From positions 1 through 64,000 of the forward strand of contig NZ_LZFW01000007.1 in assembly GCF_001676025.1 (NCBI RefSeq): DNA of 64,000 nucleotides. Direction: 5' to 3'. Both the position numbers and the translations under genes were made by a program. Below the pieces are notes generated by a model, which saw only the letters and a list, made by a program, of their open reading frames with translations, was not told the origin of the DNA and ran no database searches. Each line of letters starts with the position of its first letter. Positions within the stretch are counted from its first letter, which is position 1. Below, piece by piece: positions 28,200-36,707 of this stretch. The DNA is from Vibrio sp. UCD-FRSSP16_30. Its GTDB lineage: Bacteria; Pseudomonadota; Gammaproteobacteria; Enterobacterales; Vibrionaceae.

Positions 28200-29096
28200 G
28201 TGAAAGTGAGATTATTGCTTAACGGGAAAAAAGCATCTCTAGCGACAGTGCGAGAAGCTGTTTTTGCCATTAGGGCTGACGGAACCGACTTAGAAGTTCG
28301 CCCCACTTGGGAGGCTGGAGATATCGATCGCCTCGTGCAAGAAGCCGTTGAGCAAAACTGCGACCGGTTAATAGCAGGAGGTGGTGACGGGACAATCAAT
28401 GAAGTCGTGAATGCTTTAATGAAGATTCCAAAACTACAGCGTCCAGAACTCGCAGTACTGCCACTGGGCACAGCAAACGATTTTGCAACCTCATGCCTTA
28501 TCCCAACTCAACTTGAATACGATGCACTAAAATTAGCCATTAGCGGTGAAAGCCACTATGTCGATGTCATCAAAGCAGGCTCTCACTACTTTATGAATAT
28601 GGCCACTGGTGGTTTTGGCGCGCAAGTTACTGCAACGACCCCTGTAGCATTAAAGAACTTCCTTGGTGGCGGCGCTTATACGCTTACTGGTTTGGTTCAA
28701 GCACTTAACTTTCAGCCTTTTTCTGGTCAAGTTATTTTTGATAATAATGTTATCGATAGCAACGTTATTGTCGGCGCGGTATGTAATGGCCGACAAGCTG
28801 GCGGTGGACAAGTGCTATCACCGAACTCATTCATAAATGACGGTAAAATGGAGGTTATATCCCTTAGTGACTTTCCAAAAACTGCTCTTCCCTTAGTGTT
28901 ACAAGAGCTCAACGATCCTAAGCCTGACGGTCAATATGTGCGAAAAATTCAAGTAGAAAGCATCGAATGGCAAGCTGATACTTTAATGCCGATTAATTTG
29001 GATGGTGAGCCGATTACAAGTAATAAGATTAAATTTGAAGTCTGCGCATCTCAGATCAAGATGGTTTTACCTGCGGCGTGTCCGTTATTAAAATAA
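28200..29096 (+). CDS. yegS: Lipid kinase YegS
   Basis: A 298-residue diacylglycerol-kinase-type enzyme that phosphorylates lipids with ATP. The GGGDGTINEVVNAL nucleotide-binding motif is at about residues 60-73, preceded by RLLLNGKKA and followed by LPLGTANDFATS and NMATGGFGAQV, all typical of YegS. The start is GTG at 28200 behind GAGGACTTACA. Monocistronic. Confidence 0.93.
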   Translation: MKVRLLLNGKKASLATVREAVFAIRADGTDLEVRPTWEAGDIDRLVQEAVEQNCDRLIAGGGDGTINEVVNALMKIPKLQRPELAVLPLGTANDFATSCLIPTQLEYDALKLAISGESHYVDVIKAGSHYFMNMATGGFGAQVTATTPVALKNFLGGGAYTLTGLVQALNFQPFSGQVIFDNNVIDSNVIVGAVCNGRQAGGGQVLSPNSFINDGKMEVISLSDFPKTALPLVLQELNDPKPDGQYVRKIQVESIEWQADTLMPINLDGEPITSNKIKFEVCASQIKMVLPAACPLLK

Positions 29097-29162
29097 CAGA
29101 TGAGCATTAGATGTAGATTGTAATTTTAATAAGGCATTCGATGTTAAGTAAGGGGGTAAATC

Positions 29163-29996
29163 CTACCTAATCACTGAAATAGGATAAGTAAAAAACAGTA
29201 GGTGGCAAAAGTTGAATAGAAAATGTGTTAATACCGCAATCCATAATCGACCAGATAAGTGGAACATCATTCCGTAGCCTACCCCTGCAAGTGTTGCAAA
29301 AATGACAAACGCTAACCCACCCGCAATATGCGCAAAGCCAAATAATCCACTGGCTACAGCTAAAGCAATTTTCCAATCAAACTTAGAAGTTAAGCTTTGC
29401 TGAATAAGACCTCGAAAAATGGCTTCTTCAACAACACAGGTGAGTAGCAAATTATTGAGCGCAAACAGCCACCACCAAGCTGGAATCGTCACTTCTATGC
29501 CTATTTTCCCCATCATTACGGCAATGGGAAGTAACGTACTAAGAAAAAGTAATGAGGTGATGATAGCCCTTGGATTCAGTGTTTTGTTTTGCCCAAGAAG
29601 CTGAGGGTAAGCAAGCAGTAAAGCGAAGAAGATAATAGGTTTATCTAGATTTAGATACAAATTGAATGTAATGCTGTTTGGTCCAGTTCGCACATTATCG
29701 AGAACATGCAAATTATCAAAACCAGGCAATAGATGCAGTGCTAATCCAGCGCACCATGCGATAACGACCACCCATGCACTGTATTTGCGCCAACCACTTA
29801 GCTGTGGGATTTGCCAAGCCATAGCAAGGCCAAAAATGATAGTGCCAATGGCTAGAATGGACAGTCGGGACTCAAGATACGCCCCAATCACCGCAATGGC
29901 TAAACCAATAAATCCCGCTTTAGAATAACCAAACAGCGCGCAGGCCATCGCAACCGCTAACGGAACCCAAATCCAAAAATCACTACTTAATAGCAT
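29163..29996 (-). CDS. CPBP-family intramembrane metalloprotease
   Basis: A 277-residue protein with about eight membrane helices and the CPBP (Abi/CAAX protease) motifs: EEAIFRGLIQQ (Glu-Glu and Arg, about residues 191-201), the FGFAHIAGG histidine and HFLFNFCH near the end. It probably cleaves a membrane protein or peptide; the substrate is unknown. Convergent with yegS. The 29997-30337 gap upstream holds nothing I can name. Confidence 0.82.
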   Translation of the reverse strand: MLLSSDFWIWVPLAVAMACALFGYSKAGFIGLAIAVIGAYLESRLSILAIGTIIFGLAMAWQIPQLSGWRKYSAWVVVIAWCAGLALHLLPGFDNLHVLDNVRTGPNSITFNLYLNLDKPIIFFALLLAYPQLLGQNKTLNPRAIITSLLFLSTLLPIAVMMGKIGIEVTIPAWWWLFALNNLLLTCVVEEAIFRGLIQQSLTSKFDWKIALAVASGLFGFAHIAGGLAFVIFATLAGVGYGMMFHLSGRLWIAVLTHFLFNFCHLLFFTYPISVIR

Positions 29997-30337
29997 TAGT
30001 TACTAACACATATTAAAAACATATATTAAAAACATAGCGTCCTCAAACTAGCGTTGATGCAGAGTAAATACAGCCTTAACCTGCTTTTACTTTTTCTTGT
30101 GGTCATCATCAAGATAACCACAATTCAATACATTAAAGAATAATACTGATAAATCATAGGCATATAGGTGCACCACTTCAAGCATCGTGGCTTTAGTTTA
30201 CGGTTGTTTTTTCTACAATCACCTATAATATTCAAAACTCTATTTGTGGTTAGATAGCCAAAACTATTTGAGATATATAATATCGCCACTTATTATCACC
30301 AAATGACCTAGTCCTATAGCCCGGAGAGAACTCAACG

Positions 30338-31465
30338 TTGAACGCACAACAACCCACTAAGCAATCGACTAAACAGCCCGTTATTCGTTTAACTGGAGTC
30401 AGTAAAAGCTTTGATGGCAAAGAGATCATTGGCAATCTCAATTTAGATGTTAATCATGGCGAGTTTCTTACCATTCTTGGGCCATCTGGGTGCGGTAAAA
30501 CGACAGTACTGCGCATGATTGCAGGATTTGAAAACGTTGATAGCGGCAATATTGTTCTGGATAAGCAAAACGTTACCGATATCCCCGCCGAGCAAAGACA
30601 CGTTAATACGGTCTTTCAAAGCTATGCGTTATTTCCTCACATGAGCGTATTTGAAAACGTTGCTTTTGGGCTACGAATGCAAAAAGTACCTACTGCCGAA
30701 ATTGAACCTAGAGTCATGGAAGCGTTGCAAATGGTGCGTTTAGGCTCAATGAGTCAGCGTAAGCCAAGCCAACTTTCCGGTGGTCAACAACAACGTGTTG
30801 CCATTGCTCGCGCGGTGGTCAACAAACCCAAAGTATTGCTACTTGATGAGTCTTTATCTGCATTGGATTACAAGCTTAGAAAGCAAATGCAGATAGAGCT
30901 TAAACAACTGCAGCGCCAACTGGGCATTACCTTTATCTTTGTGACCCACGATCAAGAAGAAGCACTTTCCATGTCAGATCGCATTATTGTGATGCGAGAT
31001 GGCATCATTGAACAAGATGGTACGCCGCGGGAAATTTACGAAGAGCCTAAAAACTTATTCGTGGCGCGATTTATTGGCGAAATTAATGTGTTTGATGCAG
31101 TGGCAAAGCAGCGAATCGATGATAAGCGCATCAGTGCAACCATTGAAGGCATCGATTCTGTCATCTATTTTGATCAAGATGTCACTAGCGGAGAAAAGCT
31201 GCGAGTACTGCTTCGCCCAGAAGATCTTAGGCTAAAAGAGATCAAAGAATCCGAACAAAAAGGCATTGTTGGGCACGTTATTGAGCGCACCTATAAAGGC
31301 ATGACACTAGATTCAGTGATTGAACTTGAGTCTGGATTAAAAGTGATGATCAGTGAGTTTTTTAATGAAGACGATCCTGATGTTGACCACTCCCTAGGGC
31401 AAAAAGTAGCCATTACTTGGGTTGAGAGTTGGGAGGTCGTATTGCATGATGAGCAAGAAATTTAA
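30338..31465 (+). CDS. potA: Spermidine/putrescine ABC transporter, ATPase PotA
   Basis: A 375-residue ABC ATPase with Walker [11 protein letters not shown]-loop [10 protein letters not shown], signature LSGGQQQR, Walker [12 protein letters not shown] and switch HDQEEA, followed by a TOBE domain. The start is an unusual TTG at 30338 behind CCGGAGAGAA, since no ATG is available before the conserved [13 protein letters not shown]. First gene of potABCD; potB begins inside its last 20 bases. Confidence 0.95.
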   Translation: MNAQQPTKQSTKQPVIRLTGVSKSFDGKEIIGNLNLDVNHGEFLTILGPSGCGKTTVLRMIAGFENVDSGNIVLDKQNVTDIPAEQRHVNTVFQSYALFPHMSVFENVAFGLRMQKVPTAEIEPRVMEALQMVRLGSMSQRKPSQLSGGQQQRVAIARAVVNKPKVLLLDESLSALDYKLRKQMQIELKQLQRQLGITFIFVTHDQEEALSMSDRIIVMRDGIIEQDGTPREIYEEPKNLFVARFIGEINVFDAVAKQRIDDKRISATIEGIDSVIYFDQDVTSGEKLRVLLRPEDLRLKEIKESEQKGIVGHVIERTYKGMTLDSVIELESGLKVMISEFFNEDDPDVDHSLGQKVAITWVESWEVVLHDEQEI

Positions 31466-32306
31466 TCTACAAAACATCATCATTGCAGTCATTGTCTGTT
31501 GGTTAACGCTGTTTGTTTTAGTCCCCAATTTAATGATTATTGCCACCAGTTTTTTAACTCGTGATGATGCCAATCTTATTGATCTGACTTTCACTTTCGA
31601 TAACTATGCCCGATTAATTGACCCTTTGTACGCCAAAGTACTGTGGCACTCATTTTATATGGCAATTATCGCCACCACGATATGTCTTGTCATTGGCTAC
31701 CCTTTTGCCTACATCGTCAGCAAAATGCCGACAAAATGGCGACCTTTGATGCTATTTTTAGTGATTGTGCCTTTTTGGACTAACTCATTAATCAGAACTT
31801 ATGGCTTAAAAATTGTGCTTGGCACACAGGGAATATTCAACAAATCTTTAATGGCCTTAGATATTATCGACAAGCCGATACGAATTATGTACACCGAAAC
31901 CGCGGTCATGATTGGCTTGGTCTATATTTTATTGCCATTTATGATATTGCCCCTTTATTCCGCCATCGAAAAACTCGACAGAACCTATATTGAAGCGGCC
32001 AAAGATTTGGGTGCTAATAAACTGCGCACGTTTACCAAAGTCATATTGCCCCTAACGATGCCAGGCATCATTGGCGGATGCTTATTAGTACTTTTACCTG
32101 CGCTAGGAATGTTTTACGTCGCCGACCTCCTAGGCGGAGCGAAAAACTTACTCATTGGTAATGTCATCAAAAGTCAGGTACTCAACTCCCGCGATTGGCC
32201 TTTTGGCGCAGCCACCAGCATAGCGTTAACTCTAGTAATGGCGATTATGCTTTACGCCTACTATCGAGCCGGAAAGTTATTAAATAGAAAAGGGGAGCTA
32301 GGCTAA
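31446..32306 (+). CDS. potB: Spermidine/putrescine permease PotB
   Basis: An inner-membrane permease with six helices. The EAA loop reads [28 protein letters not shown]. The start at 31446 (ATGATGAGC) follows GGGAGG at 31431 and overlaps the potA end, which indicates coupling; the frame extends upstream to 31422 without a better signal. Confidence 0.93.
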   Translation: MMSKKFNLQNIIIAVIVCWLTLFVLVPNLMIIATSFLTRDDANLIDLTFTFDNYARLIDPLYAKVLWHSFYMAIIATTICLVIGYPFAYIVSKMPTKWRPLMLFLVIVPFWTNSLIRTYGLKIVLGTQGIFNKSLMALDIIDKPIRIMYTETAVMIGLVYILLPFMILPLYSAIEKLDRTYIEAAKDLGANKLRTFTKVILPLTMPGIIGGCLLVLLPALGMFYVADLLGGAKNLLIGNVIKSQVLNSRDWPFGAATSIALTLVMAIMLYAYYRAGKLLNRKGELG

Positions 32307-33076
32307 TGGGACGCACACTTAGGTTTAGCTTTATGAGCTTGGTGTACGCATTTTTGTACCTGCCCATCATAGTGTTAATTGCCAATTCATTTAATGCCAA
32401 TAAATTTGGTATGAAATGGGGTGGATTTACCACTAAATGGTATGAGAGTTTAGTCAATAACGACAGCTTAATGCAGGCCGCGTGGCACTCATTAAACATT
32501 GCAGTTTTCTCGGCAACTGCTGCGACCTTAATCGGCAGTCTTACCGCTGTGGCGCTTTTCCGTTATCAATTTAAAGGTAAAAAAGCGGTCAATGGCATGT
32601 TATTTGTGGTGATGATGTCCCCTGATATCGTAATGGCTATCTCTTTGCTGGCACTGTTTCTTGTGATTGGTGCGCAGCTAGGGTTTTTCACCTTACTGAT
32701 TGCACACATTACGTTTTGCCTACCGTTTGTGGTGGTCACGGTTTACAGTCGCTTAAATGGATTTAATGTAAAAATGCTGGAAGCGGCCAAAGACTTAGGC
32801 GCAGGTGAATGGACGATACTCAAAAAAATCATCTTACCGTTGGCGATGCCTGCGGTCGCCGCAGGGTGGTTACTGAGCTTCACCTTGTCATTAGATGACG
32901 TCATTATTAGCTCTTTTGTAACCGGCCCTGCTTATGAAATATTGCCTTTGAAAATCTATTCAATGGTTAAAGTTGGCATCTCTCCTGAGGTCAATGCATT
33001 GGCTACATCGATGTTGGTAGTGTCATTAGTCTTGGTAATAATTTCACAGCTTATTGCACGAGAAAAAGTGAAGTAG
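32306..33076 (+). CDS. potC: Spermidine/putrescine permease PotC
   Basis: A 256-residue six-helix permease partner of PotB, with the EAA loop [28 protein letters not shown]. The start overlaps the potB stop (TAATG), a mark of tight coupling. Confidence 0.93.
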   Translation: MGRTLRFSFMSLVYAFLYLPIIVLIANSFNANKFGMKWGGFTTKWYESLVNNDSLMQAAWHSLNIAVFSATAATLIGSLTAVALFRYQFKGKKAVNGMLFVVMMSPDIVMAISLLALFLVIGAQLGFFTLLIAHITFCLPFVVVTVYSRLNGFNVKMLEAAKDLGAGEWTILKKIILPLAMPAVAAGWLLSFTLSLDDVIISSFVTGPAYEILPLKIYSMVKVGISPEVNALATSMLVVSLVLVIISQLIAREKVK

Positions 33077-33190
33077 TCTAGAATTATCAAGTTATCCCTC
33101 CTGCCGAATATACCAATCAGCAGGTTAATTACTCTTGTTCATTAAGGCTTTGTCATTAAAGCTGTGAAGTGACTAAAAGATGGAAATGTG

Positions 33191-34225
33191 ATGAAACGTA
33201 AATTGTATGCGACCGCCCTTTTTATGGCGACACTGTTCTCTCTCCCAGCATGGTCTGCGGACAAAGAACTGTATTTTTATAACTGGTCAGAATATATCCC
33301 AGACCAAGTGTTAAAAGACTTTACTAAAGAGACTGGTATCAAGGTGATTTATTCAACCTATGAGTCTAACGAAAGCATGTACGCCAAGCTTAAAACACAA
33401 GGTTCAGGCTATGATTTGATTGTACCTTCTGCCTACTTTGTCTCTAAAATGCGTAAAGAGGGCATGCTACAAAAGATTGATAAATCGCAACTTAAACATT
33501 TTGCCGATCTTGATCCTAAATATCTTAATAAGCCATTTGACCCAAGCAACAATTACTCTATCCCTTATATTTGGGGCGCAACTGGCATCGGTGTGAATAC
33601 CGATATGATAGACAAATCCAGCATCACCAAATGGGACGATTTGTGGGACAAAAAGTGGGAAGGTCAGCTAATGCTGATTGATGACACTCGAGAAGTGTTC
33701 CACATTGCATTAACTAAGCTTGGCTACTCACCTAACACCACCAACCCAGACGAAATTAAAGCCGCCTATGAAGAGCTTAAAAAGCTGATGCCAAATGTCT
33801 TGGTATTCAACTCGGATTTCCCTGCAAACCCTTATATGGCGGGTGAAGTGTCGCTAGGTATGTTGTGGAATGGTTCTGCTTATATGGCTCGTCAAGAAGG
33901 CGCTTCAATTGACATCGTATGGCCTAAAAAAGGCACTATTTTGTGGATGGACAGCCTAGCGATCCCATCTGGTGCTAAAAACACCAAAGCGGCGCACATG
34001 ATGATTGATTTTCTACTGCGCCCAGAAAACGCGGCCAAAATTGCTTTAGAAATTGGCTACCCAACACCAGTCGCTACTGCCCAAGCGTTATTACCGAAAG
34101 AATTCTCTGAAAACCCGAATATCTACCCTCCTCAAGAGGCACTAGATAACGGTACTTGGCAAGATTCTGTGGGTGACGCCAATGTATTGTATGAAGAGTA
34201 CTATCAAAAACTCAAAGTAGAATAA
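33191..34225 (+). CDS. potD: Periplasmic spermidine/putrescine-binding protein PotD
   Basis: A roughly 344-residue solute-binding protein with a signal peptide ending PAWSA and the mature start DKELYFYNWSEYIPDQVL. Polyamine-contact stretches are visible (STYESNESMYAKLK, LWDKKWEGQLMLIDDTREVF, LWNGSAYMARQ). GTG at 33188 directly precedes the ATG at 33191; either could start. The 114-bp gap after potC allows separate or higher expression, usual for binding proteins. Confidence 0.95.
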   Translation: MKRKLYATALFMATLFSLPAWSADKELYFYNWSEYIPDQVLKDFTKETGIKVIYSTYESNESMYAKLKTQGSGYDLIVPSAYFVSKMRKEGMLQKIDKSQLKHFADLDPKYLNKPFDPSNNYSIPYIWGATGIGVNTDMIDKSSITKWDDLWDKKWEGQLMLIDDTREVFHIALTKLGYSPNTTNPDEIKAAYEELKKLMPNVLVFNSDFPANPYMAGEVSLGMLWNGSAYMARQEGASIDIVWPKKGTILWMDSLAIPSGAKNTKAAHMMIDFLLRPENAAKIALEIGYPTPVATAQALLPKEFSENPNIYPPQEALDNGTWQDSVGDANVLYEEYYQKLKVE

Positions 34226-34264
34226 GCGAATAATGCTTTTCTGACTGTTATTTGAAGACATTAA

Positions 34265-34301
34265 AAAGCCCGCAGATGATTTCATCGCGGGCTTTATTTT
34301 T
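34265..34301 (+). terminator. Terminator of potABCD
   Basis: AAAGCCCGC...GCGGGCTTTATTTTT, an 8-bp GC-rich stem 40 bases after the potD stop. Confidence 0.88.
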
Positions 34302-34325
34302 AGACCGTATCCACTAAGCGAAGCG

Positions 34326-34515
34326 TCAACTAGGTAGGGCGAACGCATGAGCGAACACTTATCGACCAATCATGTACATCATCTCCACAAGACGCCGTGA
34401 AATCATCCTTGATGGCTTCATAGTGGCATCCATGCTACAAATCCATGCAACAAAGGCTTGTTCCGCTAATGCACATGATTTTGTTCAAATAACGTTCGTG
34501 ATCTCACCCTAGTCA
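34326..34515. mobile_element. MITE-like dispersed repeat, copy A
   Basis: About 176 bp (core 34333-34508) matches, on the opposite strand, the core of copy B at 52119-52294, with about a dozen mismatches. It is flanked by a 13-base direct duplication ACTAAGCGAAGCG (34313-34325 and 34516-34528). The right duplicate is the last codons and stop of the desaturase gene, so the insertion happened at that gene's end. Imperfect terminal inverted repeats (ACTAGGTAGGG against ACTAGGGTGAG) are visible. It encodes no protein. Confidence 0.75.
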
Positions 34516-34516
34516 A

Positions 34517-35641
34517 CTAAGCGAAGCGCTTTACTTGGCTCATCCAAATTTGCTGCTGGGACTGAAATTGATCTTTAAGTTGCTGATGGTGAATCATAAA
34601 CACTTCCAACTCATGACTTTTTAAAACCTGCTGCTTTTTGTTCTGCAATAAGTGCTTTTTGCTATTGTAGTAATCCTGCATGCTTTCAATCAGAGACTCA
34701 AATTCTTGCTCCAACTTAGTGGTAATAGAAGGACAAGCGTTCATCTCATTAAGCTTATGATTGGCATTTTGTAGCATCATCATAGCGCGCGCTTTTTCAA
34801 TTTTAAATTGCGGTGTGACACGCAGCTTTTCGGTCCAACCAATCCAAGAACACGCTTTAATTAACCACTTCGTCGGATCGTAATGCCACCAACAAATCCC
34901 ATTGCGATAGTCGTTCTCAAATAGATGATGGAAGTTGTGATAACCTTCGCCAAAAGTAAAGAATGCCAGTATGCCGTTATCTCTCGCCGAATTCTTTTTG
35001 GTAAAGGTTTGCTTACCCCAAATGTGCGCTAACGAGTTGATAAAAAAGGTGGTGTGATGACTTAAGACCAACCTTACAGCGCCAACCACTAAAAACATTC
35101 CAATAATGTCATTATAAATAATGCCCAGTAATATCGGGAATCCAAAGTTAGTCGCTATCGCAAGTGGACCATAATATTTATGTTGCCACTGCACTACCCT
35201 ATCCTTTTTCAAATCACGACAGTTTTCATAGTTCGAATAGGTTTGCTGATTATAATCACGCAACATCCAACCCATATGCGAATACCAAAAACCGCGTGAT
35301 GCCGAATAAGGGTCTTTCGAGTCATGATCCACATGCTTATGGTGCTCACGATGATCGGATGACCAGTGAAGGGCGCTATTTTGCAAAGAAAATGCACCGC
35401 CAATCGCAAAAATACCTTTCAGAATCGAATTAGCCTGATACGTCTTATGACTCCAAAGACGATGGTATCCCGCAGTAATGGACAGATTAGTAAAACTAAA
35501 CGCAATAATGAACCAGATTAGATGTGCCCAGTTCAAGCCATAGCTAAAGGCATACCAAGGGGTAATGACCACAGCTAATAATAAACTCGATACAAATATA
35601 AAGATGTTAAACCATAGTAAAGGTGGACGTTGAGTGCTCAC
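34517..35641 (-). CDS. Membrane fatty-acid (acyl-CoA) desaturase
   Basis: About 374 residues from the GTG at 35641, which has GGAGTTACC just upstream and gives a start VSTQRPPLLWFN; the frame extends to 35710 but without a signal. Three histidine boxes bind the di-iron centre: HRLWSH, HWSSDHREHHKH and GEGYHNFHH, the delta-9 desaturase pattern. Four membrane helices are seen. The C-terminal 130 residues are a charged helical tail rich in Gln and Lys, longer than in compact desaturases. Its stop codon is part of the duplication flanking the MITE-like repeat. It introduces double bonds into acyl chains, useful at low temperature. Confidence 0.9.
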   Translation of the reverse strand: MSTQRPPLLWFNIFIFVSSLLLAVVITPWYAFSYGLNWAHLIWFIIAFSFTNLSITAGYHRLWSHKTYQANSILKGIFAIGGAFSLQNSALHWSSDHREHHKHVDHDSKDPYSASRGFWYSHMGWMLRDYNQQTYSNYENCRDLKKDRVVQWQHKYYGPLAIATNFGFPILLGIIYNDIIGMFLVVGAVRLVLSHHTTFFINSLAHIWGKQTFTKKNSARDNGILAFFTFGEGYHNFHHLFENDYRNGICWWHYDPTKWLIKACSWIGWTEKLRVTPQFKIEKARAMMMLQNANHKLNEMNACPSITTKLEQEFESLIESMQDYYNSKKHLLQNKKQQVLKSHELEVFMIHHQQLKDQFQSQQQIWMSQVKRFA

Positions 35642-35834
35642 GGTAACTCCATTTTTCAGTTTCAGCTTACAACTGTTCGCTAGAATATCTGGCTTATTGC
35701 CGTAAATCAAATAGCGTGATCACATTGAAAGTAAAATTATGTTGCTGTTCGAAGCGGAATTTATCGAAATTAAAGCTTGAGTAGCTTTAAAAATAAAGCC
35801 TAAGCCGTGAACAATCAAAACTAGATCCAAACTC

Positions 35835-35880
35835 AAACGACCAACTGCATTTCATTAAAAATGCTTGTTGGTCGTTTTTT
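35835..35880. terminator. Strong hairpin, terminator of the CobN/MotA/DUF2149 unit
   Basis: AAACGACCAAC..GCATTT-loop-AAATGC..GTTGGTCGTTTTTT, a two-part stem of 8 and 6 bp. It lies 45 bases beyond the last gene of the minus-strand unit, with a T tract on the plus side and TTTGAG on the minus side. Confidence 0.7.
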
Positions 35881-35925
35881 GTTTTCGCAATAGATTTCTT
35901 CGTTCTGAGGAGGTTCTAGCCGTCG

Positions 35926-36231
35926 TTACTTTTTATCCGCAGGCACGTAAATAAGCCGTCCATCATCTAGCATATAGGTTTGTCCGGCTAGGCTGCCTAC
36001 CCCTTCACCTATTTCATCAGAGGTTTCATAGCGGGTCATGGTTTCACCATCTTTAATGGTGATTTTCATGTTTTCCTGCCCCGGATTTTCAATTAAAACT
36101 GAATTATCCGGTAATTGACTACTGGTTACGTTCAGTATCATCAAAAATGCCATGATAATGGCGAACAGATCTACCATATTAATTATCGATAAGATGGGAT
36201 CATCGGCGTCATCAGATTCAAGAAAGCGCAT
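35926..36231 (-). CDS. DUF2149 protein (HmuV-like, ExbD-like architecture)
   Basis: A 101-residue protein with one N-terminal membrane helix (ILSIINMVDLFAIIMAFLMILNV) and a periplasmic tail of about 65 residues. Small single-span proteins of this family sit beside MotA/TolQ/ExbB-type channels in CobN-like haem/porphyrin clusters, where they probably play the ExbD part. The conserved membrane Asp near residue 21 fits a proton-conducting role. It overlaps by one base with the channel gene upstream. Confidence 0.75.
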   Translation of the reverse strand: MRFLESDDADDPILSIINMVDLFAIIMAFLMILNVTSSQLPDNSVLIENPGQENMKITIKDGETMTRYETSDEIGEGVGSLAGQTYMLDDGRLIYVPADKK

Positions 36232-36707
36232 TATTTTTGCTCCTTGAGTTCAATAGCGCACATATCCTCTAACATCCAACGACGACGAATGGTCATGATG
36301 CTAAAGGTAATACTGGCGGCGATCAGCGCTAGTATCGATGCCGAAAATGCCACGATCATTTCTTGAGCAACCTTATCAATCGCGCCTTCTCCCATTGCGA
36401 CCAATGCAGGGCCAATGGCAATCATGGTGGTGACAATACCTAACATTGGACCTGAGCGACTCACGATGCGCAGCGGTTCTAATTGCTTGATAATCCAGAG
36501 CTCTAACTGGTCACCTTGATAGACATTTTTTGCCTTAGCGTAGCGGTGCAGTATTGGTACATAGCTTGAACGTTGGCGTTGAATAAACTCCATAGCAAAG
36601 CGCCCAACGCTATAGAGCGAATAAACAGCAATAATGATGACCAGCACCATAATCGGTTGCATGAATAGGGTTGCGAATTGGTAAATTAAACTTTCTAGTT
36701 GATTCAT
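36231..36707 (-). CDS. MotA/TolQ/ExbB-type proton channel (HmuU-like)
   Basis: A 158-residue protein with three membrane helices (about 18-40, 88-112 and 120-145). The GPMLGIVTTMIAIGPALVAMGEG segment and the helix after it are the TolQ/ExbB/MotA signature. It overlaps the CobN-like gene (start inside its last codons) and the DUF2149 gene, so the three are translated together. It should form a proton-driven motor with the DUF2149 protein, coupled to the CobN-like protein rather than to the genuine TonB operon further on. Confidence 0.85.
   Translation of the reverse strand: MNQLESLIYQFATLFMQPIMVLVIIIAVYSLYSVGRFAMEFIQRQRSSYVPILHRYAKAKNVYQGDQLELWIIKQLEPLRIVSRSGPMLGIVTTMIAIGPALVAMGEGAIDKVAQEMIVAFSASILALIAASITFSIMTIRRRWMLEDMCAIELKEQK

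Noticed and set aside
35642-35710. Extended N-terminus of the desaturase
   Set aside because: The GTG at 35641 has GGAGTT at the right distance, and the upstream 23 codons have no start signal and unusual composition.
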